From Candidatus Minthenecus merdequi (GTDB lineage: Bacteria > Bacteroidota > Bacteroidia > Bacteroidales > Paludibacteraceae): DNA of 21,872 nucleotides. Shown piece by piece: positions 6,903 to 14,703 of this stretch (its first letter is position 1; the number at the start of each line of letters is the position of its first letter). The translations under genes and the position numbers were made by a program. The stretch is taken from positions 1 through 21,872 of the forward strand of contig JAGHVI010000028.1 of assembly GCA_018064385.1 (NCBI GenBank), read 5' to 3'. The notes beneath the pieces are model-generated. The model was not told where the DNA came from. It saw only the letters and a program-made list of their open reading frames with translations, and searched no databases.

Positions 6903-9900
6903 ATGCAGAACAAAGGATTTGTAAGGTTCATCGCTATTGCATTGTTGCTTGTTTGCCTTTATTATCTGTCATTTACGTTTGTGACAAGGCACTATGAGCA
7001 GAAAGCACAAGAGATAGCACAGGGTGATCAGAACCTTTATTACAACTACATGGATTCAATGTCTGGTCAGGAAGTTTTTCTTGGTTACACGTTGAAACAG
7101 TGCCGTGAGCGTGAGCTCAACCTCGGACTTGACTTGAAGGGAGGAATGAACGTAACCCTTGAAGTTTCGGTGTCAGACATCTTGGTATCTCTTTCGGGCG
7201 ACAATCAAGATCCATCATTCAGACAAGCTATTCAGAATGCGAAAGCACGTCAGGCACGGTCGGGCGAGAATTTTTTAGTACTTTTCCGTGAAGAGTATAA
7301 AAAATTGGAGCCAAATGCCCCATTGGCAGGAATCTTTGCCACATACGACTTGAAGGACAAAATTTCGGCAAGTTCAAAGGACGAACAGGTTATGGAGGTA
7401 TTGCAGGCAGAGATTAATGCTGCTATTGCGAACTCTTTCAACGTGTTGCGCTCGCGTATTGACCGATTTGGCGTTGTTCAACCAAACATTCAGGCATTGG
7501 ATGTTGAGGGTCGTATATTGGTTGAGTTGCCAGGTGTAAAAGAGCCAGAGCGAGTACGTAAACTGTTGCAAGGTTCGGCAAACTTGGAGTTTTGGCCAAC
7601 ATATAAATATGCAGAGATTGCACCATTTCTTGAGACGGCAGACACTAAGGTTAAAGACCTTATAGCTGCTGAAAGCGGTGAAATGAGCGTTGATTCCCTT
7701 GTGTCAGATAGTACAACACTGGCAGAAGAGGAGTTGATAGCTGAGAATGCAGAAGAGAAAGTAAAAGAAACTGAGGTAGCAGAAGATGTGACACCAGCAG
7801 TTGAGGCAGACTCGACAGAAGATTTAGCATCGAAGTTGGCTGGCGGTGAAGAGACACAAGGAGAAGCAACACAGGGTAGCGAACAGGATATTGAGAAATT
7901 CCGCAAAGAGCATCCTCTTTTCGCTGTGCTCAACCCAATACAGAACCAAGGACCGGTTGTAGGATATTCGCTTGCTCAGGATACAGCAAAGGTTAACAAA
8001 TTCCTTGCAATGAAGCAAGTGGCAGACATTTTCCCAGCTGACGCGCGTTTCCGTTGGACTGTCAAGCCTATAGATCCAGATGCTAAACAATTGGTATTCC
8101 AACTTATTGCAATCAAACTGGAGAACCCTCGTAATGAGAGAGCACCACTTGAGGGAGAAGTAATCACCGATGCACGTTCGGACTTTGACCAGTATTCGGC
8201 ATCTTCGACTGTGTCTATGACTATGAACTCAGAAGGTGCAAAAGAGTGGGCACGATTGACAAAAAACAACGTAGGACGTGAAGTAGCAATCGTACTTGAC
8301 AACTATGTATATTCATTCCCTACCGTAAATCAGGAAATCACTGGCGGAAACTCGCAGATTACCGGTCACTTCACAGTAGAAGAGGCTAAGGACTTGGCTA
8401 ACGTATTGAAATCAGGTAAGATGCCAGCCCCTGCACGTATCGTACAGGAGGACGTTGTAGGTCCATCCCTTGGTGAGACAGCCATTCACAATGGTTTGAT
8501 TTCATTCGTGATAGCCTTCATCCTGGTGTTGCTCTATATGATAATGTACTACGGATTGATTCCTGGACTCATTGCCGATGGAGCATTGCTCATCAACCTT
8601 GTGTTCATATTTGGTGTTTTGGCTTCGTTCAAAGCTGTATTAACATTGCCAGGTATTGCAGGTTTCGTATTTACAATGGGTACTGCGGTAGATGCCAACG
8701 TGCTTATCTATGAGCGTATCCGCGAAGAGTTGCGAGCAGGTAAGAACTTCAAGAAGGCAGTTACTGAGGGTTACGGCAACGCACTCTCTGCTATCATAGA
8801 TGCCAACGTGACCACAATGATTACAGGTATCATATTGTTCATCTTCGGTTCAGGTCCTGTAAAAGGTTTTGCCACCACTCTGATGATTGGTATCGTGACT
8901 TCAGTGTTCACGGCAGTGTTCTTGACACGTCTTGTTTATGACAGAATGAACAACAAGGAAAAAGAGCGCAACCTTCCATTCACGACAAACATCACAAAGA
9001 ACTGGTTCCAGAACATACACTTCGACTTCATTGGCAAGCGCAAATTTGGTTATTCGCTGTCGTTGGGATTGATAGTAATAGCAATTGCTTCGCTTTGCAT
9101 TCGTGGAATGGAGCAGGGTATTGACTTCTCGGGTGGACGTAACTACATTGTGAAATTCGAGAAACCTGTTAACATTGACGAGATTCGTTCAGTGATGGAG
9201 ACTACATTCCCTGGAAGTCAGGTTAGCGTAATCACTATGGGTAGTGAGAACCAGATTCGTATCTCGACTAACTACGAGGTTTATTCGACTGACGAAAACA
9301 TTGACGATAAGATAGAGGAGATGCTTTACACTGCACTTGTCCCTACAATAGGCAATGGGGCAGTGACCAAAGAGATGTTCATCCAGCGTTATGTTGTCAA
9401 GGGAGATGGTGTGGAAGAGGCACCGATGAACACTAATGCCGAGACTTTCGGTATTCAGAGTTCGCAGAAGGTTGGTCCTACGGTTGCTGACGACATCAAG
9501 GTTGCAGCAGTCTGGGCAATCATCATAGCGCTTATCGGTATTGGTCTTTACATACTCTTGCGTTTCCGCAACTGGGCATTCTCGGTAGGTGCAATTGCAG
9601 CGTTGGCGCACGATGTTCTGATTATTCTCGGTGTTTATTCGTTGTTCTACTCAGTGGCAGGATTCTCGATGGAGGTTGACCAGTCATTCATTGCCGCAAT
9701 CCTGACAGTAGTGGGTTACTCAATCAATGATACCGTGGTAATCTTCGACCGTATCCGTGAGAATATCGGGCTCTATCCAAAGCGTAATCTTCACACACAG
9801 ATAAGCGAGTCAATATGCTCAACGTTGAGCCGTACCTTCTCGACTTCTTTGTCAACATTCATAGTATTGCTTGCAATCTTTATTTTCGGTGGTGAGACCA

Positions 9901-10022
9901 TTCGTGGATTCGTGTTTGCAATTCTGTTGGGTGTAATCGTTGGTACATATTCGACCATTTTCATTGCTTCACCTCTCTCATATAGCATCCAGAACTGGAG
10001 AGAGAAGCGCAAAGCAGCTTAA
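6903..10022 (+). CDS. secDF: Protein translocase subunit SecDF (fused)
   Basis: 1039-residue fusion of SecD and SecF, the inner-membrane RND-type pair that uses the proton gradient to help SecYEG release exported proteins on the periplasmic side. The SecD half shows helix 1 (about 7-27), the LGLDLKGG motif (74-81), the P1 periplasmic domain ending in NSQITGHFTVEEAKDLANVL, and the helix motif GTAVDANVLIYERIREE with Asp597. The SecF half starts with GIDFSGG (Asp741) and has SINDTVVIFDRIREN with Asp943; these aspartates match the proton-path residues of the family. Fusion of the two subunits is normal in Bacteroidota. An acidic, low-complexity insert sits in SecD at about 246-335. Transcribed from its own promoter and followed by a terminator, so monocistronic. 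Confidence 0.97.
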   Translation: MQNKGFVRFIAIALLLVCLYYLSFTFVTRHYEQKAQEIAQGDQNLYYNYMDSMSGQEVFLGYTLKQCRERELNLGLDLKGGMNVTLEVSVSDILVSLSGDNQDPSFRQAIQNAKARQARSGENFLVLFREEYKKLEPNAPLAGIFATYDLKDKISASSKDEQVMEVLQAEINAAIANSFNVLRSRIDRFGVVQPNIQALDVEGRILVELPGVKEPERVRKLLQGSANLEFWPTYKYAEIAPFLETADTKVKDLIAAESGEMSVDSLVSDSTTLAEEELIAENAEEKVKETEVAEDVTPAVEADSTEDLASKLAGGEETQGEATQGSEQDIEKFRKEHPLFAVLNPIQNQGPVVGYSLAQDTAKVNKFLAMKQVADIFPADARFRWTVKPIDPDAKQLVFQLIAIKLENPRNERAPLEGEVITDARSDFDQYSASSTVSMTMNSEGAKEWARLTKNNVGREVAIVLDNYVYSFPTVNQEITGGNSQITGHFTVEEAKDLANVLKSGKMPAPARIVQEDVVGPSLGETAIHNGLISFVIAFILVLLYMIMYYGLIPGLIADGALLINLVFIFGVLASFKAVLTLPGIAGFVFTMGTAVDANVLIYERIREELRAGKNFKKAVTEGYGNALSAIIDANVTTMITGIILFIFGSGPVKGFATTLMIGIVTSVFTAVFLTRLVYDRMNNKEKERNLPFTTNITKNWFQNIHFDFIGKRKFGYSLSLGLIVIAIASLCIRGMEQGIDFSGGRNYIVKFEKPVNIDEIRSVMETTFPGSQVSVITMGSENQIRISTNYEVYSTDENIDDKIEEMLYTALVPTIGNGAVTKEMFIQRYVVKGDGVEEAPMNTNAETFGIQSSQKVGPTVADDIKVAAVWAIIIALIGIGLYILLRFRNWAFSVGAIAALAHDVLIILGVYSLFYSVAGFSMEVDQSFIAAILTVVGYSINDTVVIFDRIRENIGLYPKRNLHTQISESICSTLSRTFSTSLSTFIVLLAIFIFGGETIRGFVFAILLGVIVGTYSTIFIASPLSYSIQNWREKRKAA

Positions 10023-10079
10023 GATAGGTTCTATAGCTTCTCTGATTTGAAGAATTTATAGAACTAACCTTAAATAATC

Positions 10080-10121
10080 AAGAGACGGAGGGCAGGTCAA
10101 AAGTGTTTCTCCGTCTCTTTT
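10080..10121 (+). terminator. Rho-independent terminator after secDF
   Basis: An 11-bp perfect stem, AAGAGACGGAG (10080-10090) with CTCCGTCTCTT (10109-10119), an 18-base loop, and a short T run. Just upstream, GTTCTATA (10028-10035) and TATAGAAC (10057-10064) form a second hairpin directly after the stop codon, with an inner CTTC/GAAG pair (10037-10040 / 10049-10052). Confidence 0.75.
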
Positions 10122-10163
10122 GTTAAAGAAAAATAGATTGTAAAACGCCTACAATAAGACAAA

Positions 10164-10535
10164 ATGCAAGGTTCAAGACAAGAAAAGATAGAGAAAATGT
10201 TGCAAAAAGAGTTCGGTGAGATATTCGTACTCTATGCACGAAGGATTGGAAATGTGATTGTCAGTGTATCAGAGGTTAGGGTGACTTCAGACTTAAGTAT
10301 AGCAAAAGTTTTCTTGAGTATTTTTCCTACAGCAAAGTCAAAGGAGATTATTGAGAGGGTTGAGGCAGATAGTAAGAGCCTCAGATATGAGTTGGCAAGG
10401 AGGTTGAGAAACAACCTGAGGATAATACCTGAGTTTACGTTTCATAATGACGAGACTGAGGAAAAGTTGGCACATATTGACGATATATTGGCAAATGCTG
10501 GAATAAAACCAAATAAGCCAGAACCAGAGGATTAA
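10164..10535 (+). CDS. rbfA: 30S ribosome-binding factor RbfA
   Basis: 123-residue ribosome maturation factor that binds the free 30S subunit and assists late 16S rRNA processing and cold adaptation. The family pattern is visible: an N-terminal helix RQEKIEKMLQKEFGEIF, then the KH-type core with ISVS-like VIVSVSEVRVTSDLSIAKVFLSIF, a helix around LRYELARRLR, and the strand LRIIPEFTFHNDE before the C-terminal helix. The length is normal. The next gene starts 9 bases downstream, so it is probably co-transcribed with the permease, an arrangement common in Bacteroidota. No clear consensus promoter was found in the 42 bases after the preceding terminator. Confidence 0.95.
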   Translation: MQGSRQEKIEKMLQKEFGEIFVLYARRIGNVIVSVSEVRVTSDLSIAKVFLSIFPTAKSKEIIERVEADSKSLRYELARRLRNNLRIIPEFTFHNDETEEKLAHIDDILANAGIKPNKPEPED

Positions 10536-10544
10536 GAGAAACTT

Positions 10545-11780
10545 TTGAGGGCTGAATTATTCATAGCATTGAGGTATCTTTTTGCCAAGAAACGGCATAA
10601 TACCATAAACATGGTGACATGGGTTGCTGTGGGAGGTGTTGTTGTAGGAACGATGGCTATGGTGTGTGTGATGTCAGTATTGAATGGTTTTGAGAAAATT
10701 ATTGAGTCATCGCTGACGGCTTTTGACCCTGACATAAAGATAAGTGCAAATGAAGGAACGTGGATAGATAGACATGACAGTGTATTAGTAGAGTTAAGAA
10801 AAGAGTTAAAAAATACAACATTGTGGTGTCCAGTAGTAGAACAGGATGGAATTTTAGCTTTGGAAAAGAAACAAATTCCAGTCAAAGTCAAGGGAGTAGG
10901 GGCGAATTATGGGGATGTGACCGACATAGATAAGATTTTATATTCAGGAAATGCTGATTTTTTGTCCAATTATTCTGAGGAGAGAGTTGGGCTTTTAGGT
11001 TATACATTGGCAGAGAAACTATATGTCAGTGGAAATGAATATGTAGAATTATCTCTTTATGTGCCGAAAAACAGAAAAGTTAATATCTCGAGACCTGATG
11101 CCAGTTTTGCGAAAAAGGATATAATAAGAGGCGGGGAATTTTTTTCAGGTCATGAAGAATATGACGAAAATTATGTTATTCTGCCTTTGGATATGGTGGT
11201 TGATGCATATCAGTTTGATGAAGAAAAGGTTAATTCATACGAGATAAAAGTGGTGGATGGCAAAAAAGGAGAAGACTCTGATGAAATAGACAAAGAAGAG
11301 GTAGAGGAAATATTGAAAAAGCGACTTGCGGGGAGGTACAAAGTACAGAACAGATTTGAGCAGCAAGAGGATGTTTACAGGATGGGTATGGTAGAGAAAT
11401 GGTCAACCTTTATGATACTGAGTTTCATAATATTGATAGCGACATTCAATATAGTCAGTTCGTTATCAATGATACTGATAGAGAAAAAAGAAGATATGAC
11501 ATTATTCAGAAATCTAGGAGCGAAGGGAGGAATGGTGCGAAGAATATTCACATTACAAGGATGTTTGATTACGTTTTTTGGTACAATTTCAGGAATATTT
11601 TTAGGGGTAGTCGTAGTATTGCTTCAAGAGAAATTCGGGTTCTTAAAAATAGGAAGTGAGTTAAATTTTGGAACTTATCCTGTTGAATTAAAAGCATTAG
11701 ACATAGTCGTTATCTTCTTTGTTGTTATGTTGTTAGGAGTTTTATCTGCAAGATTTGCGACGAGAATTAAATATCGATAG
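10545..11780 (+). CDS. LolC/LolE-like FtsX-family ABC permease
   Basis: 411-residue inner-membrane permease of the lipoprotein-releasing type, which together with a LolD ATPase (not in this window) would extract lipoproteins for transport to the outer membrane. Features: N-terminal LFIALRYLFAKKRHNTINMVTW followed by helix 1 (about 21-45), a periplasmic MacB-like domain (about 50-275), and three helices of the FtsX domain (about 288-312, 340-362, 380-402). The motif around EKKEDMTLFRNLGAKGGMVRRIF (residues about 309-331) is typical of these permeases. The start is TTG at 10545: no ATG lies nearby in frame and the homologous N-terminus begins right here. It sits between rbfA and a lipoprotein gene. 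Whether it is the general Lol permease or a dedicated export permease cannot be told. Confidence 0.85.
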   Translation: MRAELFIALRYLFAKKRHNTINMVTWVAVGGVVVGTMAMVCVMSVLNGFEKIIESSLTAFDPDIKISANEGTWIDRHDSVLVELRKELKNTTLWCPVVEQDGILALEKKQIPVKVKGVGANYGDVTDIDKILYSGNADFLSNYSEERVGLLGYTLAEKLYVSGNEYVELSLYVPKNRKVNISRPDASFAKKDIIRGGEFFSGHEEYDENYVILPLDMVVDAYQFDEEKVNSYEIKVVDGKKGEDSDEIDKEEVEEILKKRLAGRYKVQNRFEQQEDVYRMGMVEKWSTFMILSFIILIATFNIVSSLSMILIEKKEDMTLFRNLGAKGGMVRRIFTLQGCLITFFGTISGIFLGVVVVLLQEKFGFLKIGSELNFGTYPVELKALDIVVIFFVVMLLGVLSARFATRIKYR

Positions 11781-11790
11781 AGCATAGATT

Positions 11791-13005
11791 ATGACAAGAA
11801 TAACAACATATACAGTAATTTTAATGGTATTGCTGACATTTGGGTGTAAAGACGAAACCAAAGTGACTGGTGTTAGCGTCAATCCAGAAGAGATGGTGTT
11901 GACAATAGGCGAGACTCGACAAATTGAGTTGACGATAAACCCCACTTCGGCAGCGATTTATAATTCAAAGAATTGGAGCAGTAGTGACGTGAATGTGGCT
12001 GAGGTTGACAACAAAGGCAATGTGACAGCGATTTATGCTGGAACGTGCGTGATTACAGCTACTGTTGATGGTCATAAGGCAAGGTGCAAGGTTACGGTCG
12101 AGACTCCAAATTATGACTTGGAGATGTCTGAAGGTTCGGTATATATCACTGGAGTTGATGATGAGACAGGAGCATTGACGCAGGTTTTGAGATTGTATGA
12201 GAAAGAATTAACTATGGACGAGGAAGGTAATGTGACAGGAAATGGATTGATGATCAATTTAGCACTTTGCTCGCCAGCCGGGACAGACACCTTGTCAGAG
12301 GGGGTTTATATAGTCGAAGATAGTCACAGAGAATTGACAGTAAAGCCAGGGGAGATGAATGAAGAAGGAGGGAAGAAATATGTTACAGGCTCGTTTCTTG
12401 GTCAGTATACGGATAATGGGTTGAGTGTATTGCTGTTGACGCAGGGTAGTGTAGATATTAAAAAAAACAATGAAGGGGAATATTGTGTGGAATGTCGGAT
12501 GATAGGAGCACAGAACGAGATAGTTACGGTGACGTGGAAAGGAAAACCAATGAGATATAGGTCTGACAGTATTGATGAACCAGAGAAGATAATATATAGC
12601 AATATGGTTGTCTGTGATACTATTGTGGAGGGAGAGACTCTAACTCGGCATACATCAGTGAGTCTTACGGATGGGAAAACCAGAGTTGAGATGCTGTTCA
12701 GATTGCCGTTAACCACTACGGAACAATTGTTGGCTGGTCATTATACTTTGAGCGGTGAAGAATCTTCATACACCATATCAGCTGAGGGAAGTTATGTGGA
12801 ATGCGATAATCAAATCATTGATTTAGTGAGTGCTAATGTTACAATAAAGGTAGAAAAGAACGCTTATGAGATAGGGGGTAACATAAGGGGAACAAACGGC
12901 ATTAACTATGTTATTGAGAGATACGGAGGTGATGAGTATTCGATAGTGGAAAAAAATATAAAAAATAATGTTATTTTGGTTGGAGATTACAAAAATAATC
13001 AGTAA
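11791..13005 (+). CDS. Big_2 (Ig-like) domain lipoprotein of unknown function
   Basis: 404-residue predicted lipoprotein. The signal peptide ends in LLTFGC with Cys19 as lipidation site, followed by KDETK, an acidic start typical of exported Bacteroidota lipoproteins. Residues about 25-102 form a bacterial Ig-like Big_2 domain (VTGVSVNPEEMVLTIGETRQ, WSSSDVNVAEVDNKGNVTA, AGTCVITATV). The remaining 300 residues are beta-rich (repeated sequences such as GSVYITGVDDETG, GSFLGQYTDNG and HYTLSGEESSYTIS) and match no family I can name; they may be two related beta domains. It follows the permease by 10 bases and is likely on the same transcript. Probably faces the periplasm or the cell surface; adhesion or polymer binding is only a guess. 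Confidence 0.75.
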   Translation: MTRITTYTVILMVLLTFGCKDETKVTGVSVNPEEMVLTIGETRQIELTINPTSAAIYNSKNWSSSDVNVAEVDNKGNVTAIYAGTCVITATVDGHKARCKVTVETPNYDLEMSEGSVYITGVDDETGALTQVLRLYEKELTMDEEGNVTGNGLMINLALCSPAGTDTLSEGVYIVEDSHRELTVKPGEMNEEGGKKYVTGSFLGQYTDNGLSVLLLTQGSVDIKKNNEGEYCVECRMIGAQNEIVTVTWKGKPMRYRSDSIDEPEKIIYSNMVVCDTIVEGETLTRHTSVSLTDGKTRVEMLFRLPLTTTEQLLAGHYTLSGEESSYTISAEGSYVECDNQIIDLVSANVTIKVEKNAYEIGGNIRGTNGINYVIERYGGDEYSIVEKNIKNNVILVGDYKNNQ

Positions 13006-13010
13006 ATTTG
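12979..13010 (+). promoter_or_regulatory. Probable promoter of the rseC-rnf operon
   Basis: TAAATTTG (13003-13010) matches the -7 consensus and contains the TAA stop of the preceding gene. GTTG (12979-12982), 20 bases upstream, is a one-mismatch -33 box. The predicted start site lies only about 7 bases before the rseC ATG at 13021, giving a very short leader. Confidence 0.55.
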
Positions 13011-13020
13011 CAGCCGAAAT

Positions 13021-13437
13021 ATGAACGATGAAACGATACGACATAGAGGAGAGATAATCGCTATAACTGAGGGAGTTGCGAAGGTGAGAATACTTCAGAC
13101 TTCTGCTTGTGCTGAGTGTCACGCAAAGGCAGCGTGCACAGTCTCGGATCAAAAAGAAAAGATAATTGAAGCAGAGTTGAACAGAGACGAGTTTTCGGTT
13201 GGCGATGAGGTTTATGTAATTGCGCAGAAGAACATTGGTGTAAGTGCAGTGTTGTTGGCTTATGTTCTGCCATTTGTGGTGATAATAGTCACTATGGCGA
13301 TATTGGATAATTTTAGTGGTAATGAACTTTTGGTAGGGACAGTATCGTTGTCTATGTTGTTACCTTATTTGTTGTTGCTTAGGTTGTTTCGCAAAAAGTT
13401 GAGTGCTAAGTTCAAATTTTATATTACTGAGATTTAA
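13021..13437 (+). CDS. rseC: RseC/MucC-family SoxR-reducing-system protein
   Basis: 138-residue inner-membrane protein of the RseC/MucC family. In enterobacteria RseC works with the Rsx (Rnf-like) complex to keep SoxR reduced. In Bacteroidota the gene regularly precedes rnfB, where it probably supports Rnf assembly or iron-sulfur handling. The N-terminal domain carries CAECHAKAAC (Cys30, Cys33, Cys39), a likely metal or redox site, followed by two membrane helices (about 75-96 and 100-122) and a basic tail. The next gene, rnfB, begins 53 bases downstream. No SoxR is seen here, so the name reflects family, not a proven SoxR function. Confidence 0.87.
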   Translation: MNDETIRHRGEIIAITEGVAKVRILQTSACAECHAKAACTVSDQKEKIIEAELNRDEFSVGDEVYVIAQKNIGVSAVLLAYVLPFVVIIVTMAILDNFSGNELLVGTVSLSMLLPYLLLLRLFRKKLSAKFKFYITEI

Positions 13438-13490
13438 TTGAGAAAAGGTATTTGCAACCGCTATTATAAAGAAAATAAAAGAGAAAGACT

Positions 13491-14666
13491 ATGAATATAA
13501 TTGTTGTATCAGTCATCATTTTAGGTGCAATAGGCTGTATAGCTGCAGTCATTTTGTACTTTGTAGCTCAGAAATTCAAAGTAGAGGAGGATGTTCGTAT
13601 AGACCAGGTGGTAGAGGTGTTGCCAGGCGCAAACTGCGGTGGTTGCGGCTACCCTGGATGTAGGGGATTCTCTGAGGCTTGTGTTAAGAGTGACACACTT
13701 GAAGGAAAGCTTTGCCCAGTAGGAGGTCAGCCAGTTATGCAGAAAGTGGCTGCGATTCTTGGTATGCAGGCAGGAGAGGTTGTTCCAAAAGTTGCGGTTG
13801 TCAGATGTAATGGGACATGTTCAAATCGCAAGAAAACAAACACCTACGATGGTGCGAAAAATTGTAGGATAGCCTCAGGACATTATGCTGGCGACACAGG
13901 ATGTTCATTTGGTTGTTTCGGTTTTGGCGATTGTCAGGCTGTTTGCCCTGCAAATGCAATTGTTATTGACTCGGACAAAGGGATTGCAGAGATTATTGAG
14001 GACAAATGTGTCGGCTGTGGAGCTTGTGTTAAGGCTTGCCCACGTTCGATTATTGAGTTAAGGAACAAAGGTCCTAAGGGCAAACGCGTATATGTAGGTT
14101 GCGTGAACAAGGATAAGGGAGCAGTAGCTAAGAAAGCTTGTAATGCTGCTTGTATTGGTTGTGGAAAATGTGCAAAGACATGTCCTTTCGAGGCAATCAC
14201 GGTGCAAAACAATGTGGCATACATTGACTTCACGAAATGCAAGATGTGCAGGAAGTGTGTGACCGAATGTCCGACCGGTGCAATTAAGGATGTGAATTTC
14301 CCTACGCCAGCTGTTAAGGTTGCAAAGCCAGTTACGCCAGTTGCAGAGAAGCCAGTTGCTGCTACGCCAGTTGCAGAGAAGCCAGTCGTAAACGAGAAGT
14401 CTGTGGTTGAAGAAAAGATTGTAGTCACAGAGAAACCTGTAATTGAACAGGCTAAGGTAGAAGAGACTATAATTATTGATGAACCAAAGGTAAATGAACC
14501 AAAGGCTGAAGAACCAAAAGTAGAAGAGCCAAAGGTAGAAGAACCAAAGGCTGAAGAGCCAAAAGTAGAAGAACCAAAGGTAGAAGAGCCAAAAGAAGAA
14601 GAGCCAAAGGCTGAAGAACCAAAAGTTGAGAAGAAGGCGGATGCTCAGGATCAGTCATTGTTCTAA
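13491..14666 (+). CDS. rnfB: Rnf electron transport complex subunit RnfB
   Basis: 391-residue iron-sulfur subunit that accepts electrons, probably from reduced ferredoxin, and passes them into the membrane Rnf complex. Residues 1-24 form a membrane anchor. The Fe-S (DUF-type) domain has CGGCGYPGC with Cys49, Cys52 and Cys57, then Cys64 and Cys75. Ferredoxin-like Cys clusters follow between about 135 and 275 (CFGFGDCQAVCP, CVGCGACVKACP, CIGCGKCAKTCP, CKMCRKCVTECP). The last 100 residues are an added low-complexity tail rich in Pro, Lys, Glu and Val that ends in ten tandem five-residue units of the type EEPKV (residues 330-379). Core identity is certain; the tail is not needed for the fold and its role is unknown. 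Confidence 0.96.
   Translation: MNIIVVSVIILGAIGCIAAVILYFVAQKFKVEEDVRIDQVVEVLPGANCGGCGYPGCRGFSEACVKSDTLEGKLCPVGGQPVMQKVAAILGMQAGEVVPKVAVVRCNGTCSNRKKTNTYDGAKNCRIASGHYAGDTGCSFGCFGFGDCQAVCPANAIVIDSDKGIAEIIEDKCVGCGACVKACPRSIIELRNKGPKGKRVYVGCVNKDKGAVAKKACNAACIGCGKCAKTCPFEAITVQNNVAYIDFTKCKMCRKCVTECPTGAIKDVNFPTPAVKVAKPVTPVAEKPVAATPVAEKPVVNEKSVVEEKIVVTEKPVIEQAKVEETIIIDEPKVNEPKAEEPKVEEPKVEEPKAEEPKVEEPKVEEPKEEEPKAEEPKVEKKADAQDQSLF
14478..14627 (+). repeat. 15-bp tandem coding repeat (EEPKV/A units) in rnfB
   Basis: Ten in-frame 15-base units encode DEPKV, NEPKA and then eight EEPK(V/A/E). Codons alternate GAA/GAG, CCA, AAG/AAA, GTA/GCT, so units are alike but not identical. Unit number could vary by slippage without breaking the frame. 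Confidence 0.85.
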
Positions 14667-14703
14667 GTAGTGAATAATCAGTGTAAAAAACAAAACACAC
14701 GAT

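Noticed and set aside
13438..13490. Extra promoter before rnfB
   Set aside because: A TATTTG sequence is present, but it lacks the TAnnTTTG spacing and has no convincing -33 partner.
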